From: Ptiloglossa arizonensis
Taxonomy: Eukaryota; Arthropoda; Insecta; Hymenoptera; Colletidae
Length of the DNA stretch: 64,000 nt
Reading direction: 5' to 3'
NCBI RefSeq assembly: GCF_051014685.1
Contig: NC_135056.1
Coordinates: 6,200,001-6,264,000 of the forward strand
The notes under the pieces were generated by a model. It was given only the letters and a program-made list of their open reading frames with translations. It made no database searches and was not told where the DNA came from. Positions 37,951-50,547 of the stretch are shown piece by piece (the stretch's first letter is position 1; each line of letters starts with the position of its first letter). A program made the translations under genes and the position numbers.

Positions 37951-38110
37951 AATTAGTGCCTAATGCACGAGTCGTAGTAACGGTGTTGCACGGTTAACAA
38001 TAGAACAGGTAAAGGGACGAAGAGCCTCAATAGTACTCACGAAAGGTCGAGTGCACCCATTGGGGTGTTTGTACTCGTACACGAACACCTGATCACCGAT
38101 GTTCATCGTC
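37951..38110 (-). pseudogene. Possible retrotransposon integrase C-terminal remnant, copy 1
   Basis: On the minus strand a short frame reads IGDQVFVYEYKHPNG and later ends in LLRLVH before a stop. A GDxV-x-Y start followed by a terminal LVH is reminiscent of the end of Gypsy-type integrases, which carry a GDxVxL motif and finish with VHxxRLK (family knowledge). The match is short, stops follow immediately, and no reverse transcriptase, protease or long terminal repeat is nearby. The firm observation is the similarity to 40,707-40,866. The protein identity is tentative, and an unrelated interspersed repeat is possible. Confidence 0.35.
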
Positions 38111-40706
38111 TTACCTACGTTCACGAGCAGAACCGGGAGTCTCTTGGGCAGCAGTGAATTGCTTGTTCATTGCACCAGATTCTTCGTTATCGGCCGTAAA
38201 GTGCCATTTAAAATTCCACAGTGTCGCGCAAAAATTCTAACGCGATCGCATACCTTTATTAAAATAAAGTATTACGAGTTACCGTGCAATGTAACGGTAT
38301 TAGTCATTATTAACGGATAAAAATTCATGGAATGTTGTTTTTGCGACTCTCTGTTCAAGTTTCAGCAACTGGCAATAAAATTTAGCGAATTTCTCGCTGT
38401 TCCTTTCGAATTTCGCAGAAATGTATGGATCGTAGTATATTACAGATAACAACATTGACCGAAGACGAATTATAAAAATTATGCTATCTTTATAGAATTA
38501 AATTTACCGTCAAATATGCACTAGCATTCGTAAGATTCTGAACATTTGTTCATCTAGTTTGGAAACTACTATCTTCAATTATTTTGAATAATTATTTTAC
38601 TATAAAACTTGCAATACATATAGGGAATTTATTTCAATCGATCCACGCGAATATCTTGAAAACTATATATTAGTCACGAAAGATGCTTGACACAAAAATT
38701 GAATTATCTCAAGGAAGATGTAATTTAATGTCAATAATTTTTGTATACACGAACAGAGAAGATAAAAAGATTAAATAACGTTGATTCTTTAAATAAAACT
38801 GTATACTTTTCAGCACATCGATCGATACACCTTATAATTCGCCATATTGAAAAGTATTAGACTATTTGTGCTAAGCAGGGGTAAAAGAAATATTTTTCTT
38901 TTAATACTGCGAAAATATGCTAATACCGAATCTACGATATTTAAAATTGATATTCGAAAGAACGTCCATCAGTTTGGATACGAAAACGTACTTGATCTTT
39001 AAATATGATTTTTAAATTGCTAACCCTTTTTACGTTACTGTAGCGCAGTGACGAATTTCATTAATTTATCTAGGCAAAACCGAAATATCAAATTTTTAGA
39101 GGATACGATATTCGATTTAATTCTGGGAATAGGTATTATAAAGTAATTGTCTTCAATAAAATTACCTATATTTATTAAGGTAAAAGATTTAAAAATTAAG
39201 CACTTATTTTTCTGCAGTTGATTGTTCAACATCGATAAACTAGTACTTTTCATATTTTATGAGTATTTTCGGTATGGATGCAAAAGAAGTAGGTACAAAT
39301 TTTCTTCTCACAGATATTTAATTTTTACATTAATATCTAAACCTAATACTGAATAAAATATTTGTATTATATTTTGAATCTCAAAAGATTATTTTGTCAG
39401 TTTATGTATATAATTTATTTTTCGTTCTTTCTTGCAATCATTCTCTAACAACTTAAAAAACTATATACATTGAGATACTTTATTTAAGAAAACAAACTTA
39501 ACCTTCGTATCTCCTCTACAATTTTCTTTACGAAAATCTGTTGACATCATATTATATTCCTCTCGTGACTATTCAAATTTTGTCTGAAATATTTTTCGAT
39601 ATGTACCACAAATAGTTGAATACTTTTAAGAATTCTCGTGCATCAATTTAAATGGGTTAATCTCTATTAACTAAATAAATATTCGATAAGTAAGATGGCA
39701 CTTGTAAGCAAATTTTGAAGACAAACGTCTTTAAAATCGAAGAAGCACTTGCGAAGGATATCACAAAAAGTTTAGAACGATATTAATCCAAAAATATTAT
39801 TTAAACAAAATCAACAAAATAACACAATTAGTTTAAGTAATAATTTCGAAACAAAGCCCATATATGTATATATTAAGATTGCTAACTTTTTGACAAAATC
39901 TTCAACATACTATATCTATGTTTAGTATTTATATTTCGAAGTTAAGTTAATAACAGTATACAACTCTACCTTGTCCTTATTTATTATATTTCAACTTGTC
40001 TTCGTTAAGTTTCTTTTCCTTTGTATACTTTAAAAACTTAATTTTTTTGCTTTTATAATCTTTTTGAATTTTTAAGACCTATAATTTGTATTATTTCCTC
40101 TATGATATCATTTTATAATATCTATTCGTTCTTATACTACATTCACCAAGTGCCTGGTGATATATGAACAAAACCGTACAGGTATTAAAAAGCATGTATT
40201 AGGAAATGCAATAACCATCTAATGGAAAAAACAGATACATAGAACAGTGTAATATGCGGAACCCAACCCATAGTTGAATATATGTTAATTGATCGTAAGA
40301 AATGTGAAAAACAGAGGAAATGAGAAAGCCATTGAATTCCTCAAGAATATTTTATAAGCTCCAAGAAAACTAAAACAAATCTCTAATAATTACCAGTGTT
40401 TGTTGCGACTATACATAAATAGAAACAATAGAAACTGCACCACTCGTTAAAAATACAATTTGTCGAATACTTGGATTCATTGCAAAAGTGTCATAGCTAC
40501 ATTAAATTGTTTCGATGTAATAAATGAAGAATTCGTACGAGTTCGTGTAAAAACTGAACCAAAAACATTGATGGTTCCAAGACGGTGCAATTTCTATCCG
40601 CATTATTTTATAATAAAAGAAAAAATTGTACTTCCGTTGACAAATATCGTTCAAGCGAATAACGTTTATACACAAAGTGGAAATGAACTGTGTGTCGGCT
40701 GAAACA
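38111..40706. other. AT-rich DNA, no gene seen
   Basis: No recognisable protein. The 80-codon plus frame at 40,460-40,702 has no known motif. The stretch separates the two copies of the possible integrase remnant. Confidence 0.6.
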
Positions 40707-40866
40707 AATTAATTCCTAATACACGAGTCATTCTGACGACGTTACACCAACAACAGGGTGGCAGGTAGAATGAAAAACTCCAACAAGGATCCTATCGAGA
40801 GGTCGAGCGCGCCCACCAGGGTGCCCGGGCTCACACACGAGCACCTGACCACCGATGGTCATCCTT
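40707..40866 (-). pseudogene. Possible retrotransposon integrase C-terminal remnant, copy 2
   Basis: Homologous to 37,951-38,110 in the same orientation. Shared blocks include AGGTCGAG, CACCTGA, CACCGATG and CTAAT-CACGAGTC. The minus-strand frame reads MTIGGQVLVCEPGHPGG, equivalent to IGDQVFVYEYKHPNG in the other copy, so the Asp of the GDxV-like motif is lost here. The copies differ mostly by transitions, and this one is more GC-rich. No other part of a retroelement is seen. Confidence 0.35.
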
Positions 40867-41580
40867 AAACCATCGTTATTCGCATGGACGGAACCAAGGT
40901 CTTTCCTTCTATTATCCGTGTGCGCGGACGTATGTGTGAGCACGCGCGTTATTCAAGGGACTGTACCGTAAATGCACCTTTACCTACCTGTTTTTCTCGG
41001 AGCAAGTGGTCACGGGGACCTGCTCTACCTGGCTCAATGAGGAAATTTATGAAACTACCCGTGCAAAGTGCATGCCTCTTAGCTGCGTGCCTCCATCGCG
41101 TGTTACTCTATGCTTGGAACGTCGACACAGTTATTTACACCCGTGTATCGATCGAAAATCTAATGACCCAATGACGCTGCTCTTGCGCCCGGTCGAATTA
41201 TTTATCGAAAGTCAATGGAAAATAATTCAACTCTCGTACCGGTATTGAATATTTTGTATATATAGCAGTGGTATGTGTCGTTCCTTACCGTAGAAAATTA
41301 ATTAAAAATAAATAGCGGAACAAGCACAGTTTAATTTTTTCATCGATTCAACGGTTCGATCAAATGTATTTTTCTCCTCCTAAATAAGAATATATTAGTG
41401 TAAGAAGAACTAATATAAGAAACTTTTCCTCTCGTTTATATTTATCTAGAGTAATTGAGCTTTATGGTCAAGAAACGGATAATTTAACATTCAATGAAAT
41501 AAAAAATTGAATTATGTTTGTTTTACTATTTATTCTTGGATTCAATTTCGGCATATGTTAAAGTTAATGCACCAACTTGG
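40867..41580. other. No gene seen
   Basis: Two overlapping plus-strand frames of 80-96 codons (40,884-41,248) have no recognisable domain. The remainder is AT-rich. Confidence 0.5.
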
Positions 41581-41589
41581 GCAATCTAT

Positions 41590-42015
41590 ACATTCACCAG
41601 TGAATGTATATATTTACTACTTTCGCCAGTAAAAGTATGCATGGACTGGATTAATGATACCGTTAGTAGTGAATGTATAAAATGATAAGGGTATTATTAA
41701 TCAAGCGTATGTATACAATCAGTAGTAAAAGTATCATTAACCTATATATTACTTACAATCAGTAAAAGTGAACATTAGTTCGTTTAATAACTCATATCAT
41801 TTGAATAGAATGTCACTACACTGTGTTTAATTGAAAAAATTATTAAGTTACATATCTATTAGTAATACACTTTCACTAATAAGCATCAATCGGTGTATAC
41901 ATTCACTAGTGACTTCATAGATTTAATACGTAGTTACAATGAACATTATATATTTCAATGGACACTTTCACTAAAATCTTTAGTAAATATGTACATTCAC
42001 TGCAGTTCACTATCT
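41590..42015. repeat. Cluster of short motifs forming a long imperfect inverted repeat
   Basis: The left half carries plus-strand motifs such as AGTGAATGTATA and AGTAAAAGTAT at about 41,600, 41,625, 41,668, 41,722 and 41,760. The right half carries their complements (CTTTCACTAA, CATTCACTAG, ACACTTTCACTAA, CATTCACTGC) at about 41,868, 41,901, 41,963 and 41,993. The whole could fold as a long imperfect hairpin. It may be a foldback element or an array of binding sites. Confidence 0.55.
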
Positions 42016-43524
42016 ATCTGTAACAATGGCACTGTAGGCTGAAGAATGGCACCAGCATAAGAAGTTCTAAAAATACTAATATATTTTAATCTGAAAAGAC
42101 AAAACATAACGAATAATTTAAATCCTCTAATCAGCACTTGCAACAACATCTATATAAACAAAATAGATATTTAATTAGATAAAACCTCACAATATATTTT
42201 GTTGGTTAAAATAGACAGACAGATACTTTGCTGCTCGACTAATCTTCTACGCTAAAAAATGTATAAATCCACCAATGGTGAATAAGGTTTAAGTAAAATA
42301 ATTTATTCATGATTTATTCAATTATCCTGATAGACGTAATCGCTGTCCCTGATACATATGTTAATATTTTTCATTAATCTTATCTATAGTACTTCCTATC
42401 CACAGTGTTTTAATTAGAAATATAATTTTAAGTGAACAATTTTTAATTTTTGCACAATATTTTATATTAACTTATTAAAATCTAAATTTTTAATAAACAA
42501 TTTCTCAATCACTGATTTGTAAAATATTTATGTATTTTACTAGTTGAAAACTTTTTAAATCGATGAAAAGGTAATCAAAGTAATGACGTGTTCTAAACGT
42601 TATAGTAAAATAAGATTGCGAACAGCTTCGGTACCCTGAATAATTGCACAAGTTGCGCATACCTAAAGCCCGTAATGAGGTACATTCTTAAAATAGATAT
42701 TTAAAACTTATTGATATTTACGTCTTTAATAAAAATACGTATTGATTACTTCAAGTCTGACTGCTTCGGTTAATATTATACATATTCTATTAAAACATAC
42801 AGAATTAGTCACCATTAATAGGTTATTTTACATAACAGAGTGGAACCGAAAAGAATTAATCAAACTAGTTTTCTTAATGTAAATTATTAATGAAAGAGAA
42901 TAAAGTCACTGAGAAAAGTTGCTGTAAATTTTTCTAGATGGAAATATAGGATTTCTTTTTATATAATTGCATGTTATGTTAAAACGAATTCAATTAGTAT
43001 TACAATAAAAGTACCGCGTTTACATACGCATATTTATTGTACAATGCAAAGAAACATAAACGAACGTATATCCGTGTATTTATAATTGAATTTTTAAAGC
43101 GATCTACGCATCTGGCGTAACAGAATTTAATTTTGTTATAGCGACTAAACAGAAACGTATTGTTCGAGAGAAATAATCTCAAGTTTAGAACAGTATCTGT
43201 ATTTTTTCATATAAAAAAGGAATAAGAACTGTCACTTACAGTGTACTCAGTCTGCTTGTAATAGTTTTCGACAACTTCGGTAGTGTTAATTTTCAGGGTG
43301 CGATTTCATCCCTTAAGCTCGAATTTTTCCGTTACAAAAAATATCCGTGACACGAGATCATACCTTCCGCTACTCTAGAAACTTGCAAAGTTTCATCAAA
43401 ATCTCGTCAAAGTACCTTGTAAGTTTCTTTTGTCTTCAGTTAGAAACGAGCTACATTCCACCTCACCCACCAGAATAAGTCCGTAGACAAAGGAAACTGT
43501 CTGAAGAAGGAATGAGAAAGATAT
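42016..43524. other. AT-rich DNA, no gene seen
   Basis: No frame above 60 codons with any recognisable feature, and no repeat noted. Confidence 0.6.
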
Positions 43525-43916
43525 TTAACACGTTGACTGCCAGGAACGAGTTAACTCGTGGCTGACGATCTGTTACTGAATGTCATTTACGAGTAAATAA
43601 TGATAGCGAACGTTCGAAAGTATTAAAATTAATATCTATCTATTAAACGACTAAGTGGTATATTCGTTGAAAAAGAAATAAGAAGTTATCTCTAACTTTA
43701 TCCGAATGAAACCAACGTTTCGCAATTCGCGACGATTATTCGATTGGACACTTAAGTTTTTATTCGTTCGTTGTGAAATATTACACTCTATAATTCAAAA
43801 TTGAATTTTTATTCAATGAATAACAAGTACAAAGTTCTTTTATCTTTTATTCGTTACTCGAAATGTTTATTTAAATGAAAATTTGTACCGTCGCTGATTA
43901 CAGACGCACTACTTAA
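43525..43916. mobile_element. Candidate TTAA-flanked MITE (about 390 bp)
   Basis: Begins at TTAACACGTTGACTGCCAGG, similar to the start of the element at 22,955, and contains a nested palindrome CGAGTTAACTCG. A second TTAA (43,913-43,916) follows CAGACGCACTAC. TTAA on both sides fits the piggyBac target preference. The terminal inverted repeats are weak, so the right boundary is uncertain. No transposase is present. Confidence 0.35.
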
Positions 43917-45000
43917 CACGAGATGTATTAAAATAAAGATAACCATGGAAACCCAACATACAAAAGTACTTTCTTAAGTATAGCACAGTAATGGTACAAA
44001 TATCAAGACAAACACTTCAATACCACTGCACAAAATAGATATTCCGTCTAAAACAGGCCACCTAATTACCTTCTCTAGTTGCATCGGTACAAAAAAACGT
44101 TTCATAAGTAACTTGAATAATTTCAAAGAACGAATACATTCCATGGAAAATTTTGTTCAATGTCATTTTTCCAGAGTTTCCAGTGTTATCCGTATTCTTT
44201 TTACACAGAGTACATGTTTTCTTCTCCTCCTCTCTTCTAGCTGTATATCGCAGCTGATAGAAATATCCATTCAAATGTGTATAATAATATAACCTTAAAA
44301 TTACAACGGATTCCAAAATCTTAAGTCCAATATAATTAATTATTATCGCACGACAAAGACAAGAAATACATTTAGATATTGACGTAATTTTTTTTATTAA
44401 CACGGTAATAAATTCTCAAAACGATATCTCTTGATACACTGTCCAAGTTATAGTAAAATTATTTTAAAAACAGTTTCATAATCGATTTAAAATTTTCGAG
44501 TCCATGGTCACTTTAATGTCATATTATTATACACGTTTGAATGCACATTTATTTCGACCACAAGATACACGAGGGAAAAAAATATACTTCCAGCTCAAAC
44601 AAGATATAGGTGACTTTGTCAAAACGTTCTATTAATTTCTTTCTATTAATTTAGAAACCTTTAAAAACGACTTTTATTCGAAACATTTTTCAATACTTTG
44701 AACTTTATATAATTTAAAAGTTATGTAGAAATAAATAAAATAACGCGGTTGTTCCCTTGCGAGACAAATTGTTGAAACCTATCAGTAATTAAATCGACTA
44801 TAAACACAGGTACTATACATAGCGAAAAAAGGAATAGTACATTCATTGGTAAATACAGTAGAAAGTAACGTTTCTCTGTACATATTCTTATAAACGCGTT
44901 AAGAAAATGGGCATCGACTACAAATGAGATATAATTAAAAAAGAAAAAAAGAGAAGAAAGTTCTGGTTACCGCGTGTTTCCAATACACCGCACAGAAGCC
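43917..45000. other. AT-rich DNA, no gene seen
   Basis: A 113-codon minus frame at 44,062-44,403 has no recognisable motif. Otherwise only short frames. Confidence 0.55.
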
Positions 45001-45860
45001 ATCACGGTCGAACCTTTTTCACTTATCTCTGGCACGATCGGCAACTGGGCGCAGACTTGTAACGATTCGACGAGACTATTCGCACCTTTGATACCCGTCA
45101 TCACGGCTATCATCGGTATCTTGTTTTCGTTCGTAAACCAGTAAATACCTTAGTGTCGCTGCAGTCTTAGACATGCAAGGTACACACTTTTACCTCCGGC
45201 GTACCACCTTCCAGCTACGCTAATCTCTCGCAGATCTCCGCGGAATCTCATTAGAAATTCATAACCGTCGCCTTCCCCGTGCCGTACCACTGGCGGTCCG
45301 CCCCCCCCCCCCCCTCCCCGCCCCCCGGAGGCACGGGAAAAAACCCATGATACGAAAGAAATAAGCAGGCAAAGTACATTAAAAATTAATTACTTTGCTG
45401 ATGGAAGCTAGAAGTGCCTAGTTCGCCTCTACACCGCCAACGGTGTAGCCAGACTCTCCCACCCCCTGCCCCCCAACCACCCCCCACCCACTCTCGCTTG
45501 CCTCCGCATTCACCCCGTCCGTGAACGAGGAGCTGCATTCCGCCTCTTTATTTCAAATACTTTCGAGTGTGTATCGCGGCTCGTATACTTGTTAGCGCAC
45601 TTTCGAAGTCCGAAATAAAACGTACAAAAACCCCGGGGTCTTTCAGAAACGTCGGAACATTTCGTTAGGGGGCGAAACACGCCTCGGCTAAGCTGAGTTA
45701 TGCGTGAGACTGCGAATACTCCGCGAGGGCGTGATTGTGGGCCCGTAACGAGACCGAAAATAAGGACGTGCTCTACGCGTAAGTGACGTACTGTTAGTTT
45801 GAGATTTCTTACAAGTGAACTTTGGTAACTCGAAAACTCATTTGCTCGAGACATCGAGAG
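45000..45860. other. GC-rich block with C-tracts and a hairpin, no recognisable gene
   Basis: Contains a C14 run followed by further C-tracts at 45,301-45,327. A perfect 8-bp stem, 4-base loop hairpin (CTACACCG/CGGTGTAG) lies at 45,429-45,448, and a second C-tract series at 45,458-45,489. The 114-codon minus frame at 45,510-45,854 matches no family I know. It resembles a regulatory or promoter island, but no gene is attached in view. Confidence 0.5.
45301..45327 (-). repeat. Poly-C tract (G-quadruplex candidate on minus strand)
   Basis: C14 T C4 G C6 on the plus strand. The minus strand has G6, G4 and G14 runs with one-base loops. Confidence 0.9.
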
Positions 45861-47700
45861 AGCTGTGGGATATTTTCTACTCTTCTTTTTCCTACTCTTT
45901 GCTTATTCAAAATGAAAATAACCCGTACGGGATATTACGTATTTCATTGTTTCGTTATACGTGTATAAAACTGTGCAATTGAATTTGTAAGAATTTCGTT
46001 GTATAGTTTTACAGAGCACGACAAACGGTTAGATTTCAATCGAACCAGTTTTTTTTTTATATTTAGTGTAGTTTTCAGAATGTAAGCAGGGAACTGAAAC
46101 GCATATTTACGTTTAACGAGTGTTTCCGATCTGTAGAGTTTAAAAACAGAAGGAACAAAATATTGCTCGAGTCTGCTCTTGAGATTCTTTACAAAGCTCG
46201 AATATGTTTAATTAATCAGAATTTTTTTGATACCAAGATTTTCTTGTTAATCTCTATGCTGACGTTTCAAGATAGTCGTACGATGAGACATATTTTAGAT
46301 TTTGACTTTGTTCGACATTCAAGATGGTGTTTCAATTTGTTGGGGGCAAAATTAACTCATTTTTAAGAATGTGTCTATCGAAAGCTAATAATCGCACGAA
46401 ATTCAAATTTAACGTCACGATTTGTTAATGTTTTTCGAGTATAAATACGTATAATTAGAATTTAAAGGAACTAAAAGATATTAACTACAGAGAACGCGAT
46501 GTGATGACATCTAAAAAAAGGAATGCGTTAAAAAATAACGGCCTTCGCGAGAGAAAAAATTCGAATTTTGTCTAGAAATTGGAGTTATCGTGCTTAATAA
46601 AATACAAACAGTAATCGATACTGCAATACTTCTACTTAAAACTATAGACAGACATTTTAAACGCGCACGACAAATTTCAAGCCAATCGCTTGAATACTTC
46701 TCGAGATTTTGTCAACACCGCGTCAGGAAAAGTCGTTCCGAAGAAAACGGCTTTAAAGTTTTAAGCTGTATTCTTTAACCTGTAGAATCCTGCCTTCACC
46801 TTTCCACGGACAGATTATTTCACTGAAATTGAGTAAAAATACAAATTAATATCAAATCGTAACTTCGAGCAATCGCACGACGATACTGCTGGATCGTATT
46901 ATTGAAAAATTCAATTACGAATTTATTCGCAATTTTAGCGATTCTTTTCGCGTTACAATATTTAAACTTAAAAACTACGAAACGCATGGCAGAAGTGTTC
47001 TTATGGAAACTGAATGTTTTATTTTGAATAATCGAAATAAAAATTCAAAACATACGAAATGTTTGTACGACACGTTTTCCGCCAATATAAAGAAACGTAC
47101 GTTTATGTTTCATTTTCTACAGATTATTTTGGCCTGAAATATTTGAAAAAATATAGAAAATTCAGGATTTTATTAAACAATTATTAAATATATTTCAGAT
47201 TCTATAAAAGTAAATTTTGAAGGTTTGGTAGCAAAGATAAGTGGACGAGAAAGAGTTTCCCTCTATCCAATAGTTGTAGAATAATGGCGGAGAAAGGAAG
47301 GTCCGTTTAGTATCAAATAGGCACGCATGCACTTCGGAGGAACATTTTAATCAGACTACCAAGCTTTAACGGTTTTGCAAAAATTTTCAAAACCATTACA
47401 TATCCCTATCTTAGATATGCACAGTATTCACAGTATACATCGTGGGAACATCCGATTGAGAAAATGATTATAAATTTCTTTAAATATCGACACACAGGAA
47501 ACGTAACGTTTCAATTATTTCCTACCACGAAAAAGTTTACAATCATGGAAGCATCGAATCCCATAAATTGCGACAGCGAATAACTTTAAATAAAATTAAT
47601 GTTTTTGCATAATTACTTTCGTATTTCGCCCTCGGAAGAGAGAGATAATATCGATGTTTTACCATGTGAATAAATATTCAAAATAAAGGAATATTTACCG
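45861..47700. other. AT-rich DNA, no gene seen
   Basis: Only short frames (67 codons or fewer) without recognisable motifs. Confidence 0.6.
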
Positions 47701-49000
47701 AGCTGAAAGATAAATTGCACAGATAACCTCACTTTTCGAGGGAAGTCCGTGGGTAACCCCTTCGAGGCGACACTCCCCCGACGCACGGGACAAAGACGAC
47801 ACACGGTAAACCGAGACGTCAATTCGAATATCGCGTCAGGATCGAACGTCTCCGGATCTCAGGAAACCGAGATTACACAGAGAAGGTTCGAGGATCGAGC
47901 GCGTCATCATCGACCTCGGATCCGCTCGGTGGATGGCGGTAAATCTCATTGGGCGGCGCACGTCCGCAAATCGTTCCGCGGTGCTCCCGTTGGCTAGCTA
48001 AGTTATCAGAACGCCGTGCCGTCTTGGCTGCCTACTCATTTTAATATCAGCTTATTACCTCTAGGCCGAAATAAATAGATAAATAGATTCCGTGGAAAGG
48101 CCTCGATCGGATTTGCCGAGCGGCGGGGCACTTAAGCCGCGACCCTCTTCGCCGCGACGCCGGGCCAGAAGGTAGACCGAGAAAGAGAGAAAGATTTCCT
48201 CCTTCTATCTGCGTTCTCTGCATCTACATCAAATTCCACCATCCGCCACTCCCACGTCCATCGTCCTCCGGTAGCGGCAGGACCCGGGACTCCAGGAGTA
48301 ATTAACTCCTTAACGAAGTAAACACGACGCCATCTTAGCTTCCGCTACTACCGGCATTCCGCCCTTCCCCCTCCCCTTAGGCACCCTCGACCCCGCAACA
48401 CCCCTCTCGTATCCTACCCTCTTCTTCCTCGTCATCGTCGTCCTTCTCGTGACGACTGCCGCTCCTGTTAAAGTATACCTGCGCGCGAACGAGTCCGAAT
48501 GGAGGGCTGCGAGGCGCGAACCGCACTTTTTTCCTCTTCTCCTCCTCCTCCCCTACACCCCCCCCTCTACCCCTCTGCCAGCGTCCAACCCGCCCCGAGA
48601 TTGCAAAAGCGATTATATTTGCAGCGCATTAATGCCATTCGCGAGATACTACGTAGGCGACGACACCTCGGGCTACGACTTGCACGATTCTGGTTACAGC
48701 CGCGGAATTGAAACATCGTCGACGCGGATGGCGATTGTACCACAGTGTTATTCTTTTTTTTTTTTTTTATCGACGAAGTATGGGGTGCAGCCGTAACGAG
48801 CAATTTATTGTTCAACGTCTTCGACCGCAGATTCGCGACAGAAGGCGGGTGAAATTTTATTCGAATGAAAGATGGCGAATAAAGGTAACGTGCAGCGATT
48901 TACTCCCGCGACGTTTTTTCGATCGGGCAGTGCAATTTTTACTCGTGGTATATTTCGTTCCGCGATTCGAGTTTTAATTATCGTTTGGAATTGATCTTGT
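47700..49000. other. GC/CpG-rich block, no recognisable gene
   Basis: The block holds a hairpin AGGAGT-AATTA-ACTCCT (48,294-48,310) with a homeodomain-type TAATTA in its loop and the motif pair shared with the 1.4 kb island. A long CT/CCT pyrimidine run lies near 48,530-48,590. The 115-codon plus frame (48,449-48,796) shows no known domain and ends in a T-tract. Best read as a candidate regulatory island. Confidence 0.5.
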
Positions 49001-50530
49001 TGATCATTGTTCGCCGGAAACAGAAAAAGTAGTTTGTAAATTTATGTACCTTTTACGACACGGTTACAGTGTTGTCTAACGATGTCACACAAGCTGTTAC
49101 TTAGGTACTACCTAAGAATGGTAATGACTCGTATACTGATAAAATTGGTTGCTTGGAGTTGCAATCAAGAGTCATTCTTACCATTGTGTGTGTTTCTTCC
49201 TCTCGTACGACCGTCATTTCCAAAAATATATATGTATGACAACGATAATCAACTGGCCGAACTTTATCCCATTGTTTCTTATTCGTTATCCTTTTTGCGT
49301 GATTCGGGTATGTTCGACCAGTTCTGACAAAAATTCTCTACTCGTGCTTGGCAGATTGATAATTAGCGATCCTGACTTTCCAATATTGTGAGAAACACTT
49401 TTGAAGAAGCACTTTCAATATGTATGTGTATAATCGTTTGTAAAATAAGTATACGTACACTAAGAAGCTTAATTTCCCTGAAGAGCGAAGTTGCTCCAAA
49501 TTTTTGCGATGTAAATACCAGTGACATTAGTCACAACTTATAAGATGATAAAATAAAAATGGAAAGTAACTAACTATATAGTGTTTTTACATATATACTG
49601 TTTTTACGCGTCAATCAAACTGTATGCTGTAATAAACAAAGTGTTAGAATGTGAATGTAATCTTTGAATTCTGTGTCAGAAAATATTAATATTCTTGCGT
49701 TTCTATAACATTTTATGAAATAAAATTTTCTGACCAATACTGTATATTTATCTGTAATTTTTGTATTTTGTTTTAGTTATTACTGGACAACAGAGATATT
49801 AGTAGCAATAGAATACGTGTTTAGGGGAGTGGTTGCTGGAAGGATGAAAACCTAAAAAATTGCTTCAGACAAAGTAAACCGTAAATTATAATAACATTTT
49901 GTAAGCCTGCCATTAGCTTTAATTAAACATTCTATCCTATTAGCCCTACTTCTTATTAGTTTAAACATGTATTTTTAATATCTTCATTTTCATGACGTGT
50001 AACTATATGATAAATTCCACTTTTGTTCCGATAGTAATTTTTGCCAATTTATGCTCGACAATTTACCATAAAGTTTCTTTATTTATATTATACTATATTT
50101 ACAAATTACGTACATAAAAATGGTCGTATTAAAACCATTTTTTTCCCACAACATATTACATATTATGATAATCTACACAAAGGACCTTTCGATTAAATTC
50201 GTGCAATAATTAGCAAAATATTAATCTACAAATTTTAAGTGTCTTCAATTTCACAATTGATAGTACAGAAGAAATAGCTGACGATCGAAATCGAGTATAG
50301 ATATTGACAAAATTTTATGGTCATCGTTAACTGCCAATAGCAGCCGTGGATAGTAGCATTGAGGTTCGATCTTTCAAGATCATTTGAGAATCATTTTTTA
50401 CGCCATTTTAGTTCGTACATGTTTAATTATTTACCTTATTGTACCTTTTAATAGTTATTTTCTTATTCTATTTTATATATATATAATTTTAATTATGAAC
50501 CGGCAAAGTAGACTAAGAAAATTAATTAGC
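49001..50530. other. AT-rich DNA left of the transposase pseudogene
   Basis: No gene seen. It contains the left copy (50,312-50,333) of a 22-bp direct repeat whose partner lies beyond the pseudogene. Confidence 0.6.
50312..50333 (+). repeat. 22-bp direct repeat, left copy
   Basis: Identical in 22 of 22 bases to 52,755-52,776 (core TTTATGGTCATCGTTAACTG). The pair brackets the Tigger-like pseudogene. It is too long for the TA duplication expected of this superfamily. Confidence 0.85.
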
Positions 50531-50547
50531 TGAGATGTTAAGAAAGA

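Noticed and set aside
42025..42055. AATGGCAC words resembling a microRNA seed
   Set aside because: The rest of the sequence does not match the known mature microRNA and no tight hairpin was seen.
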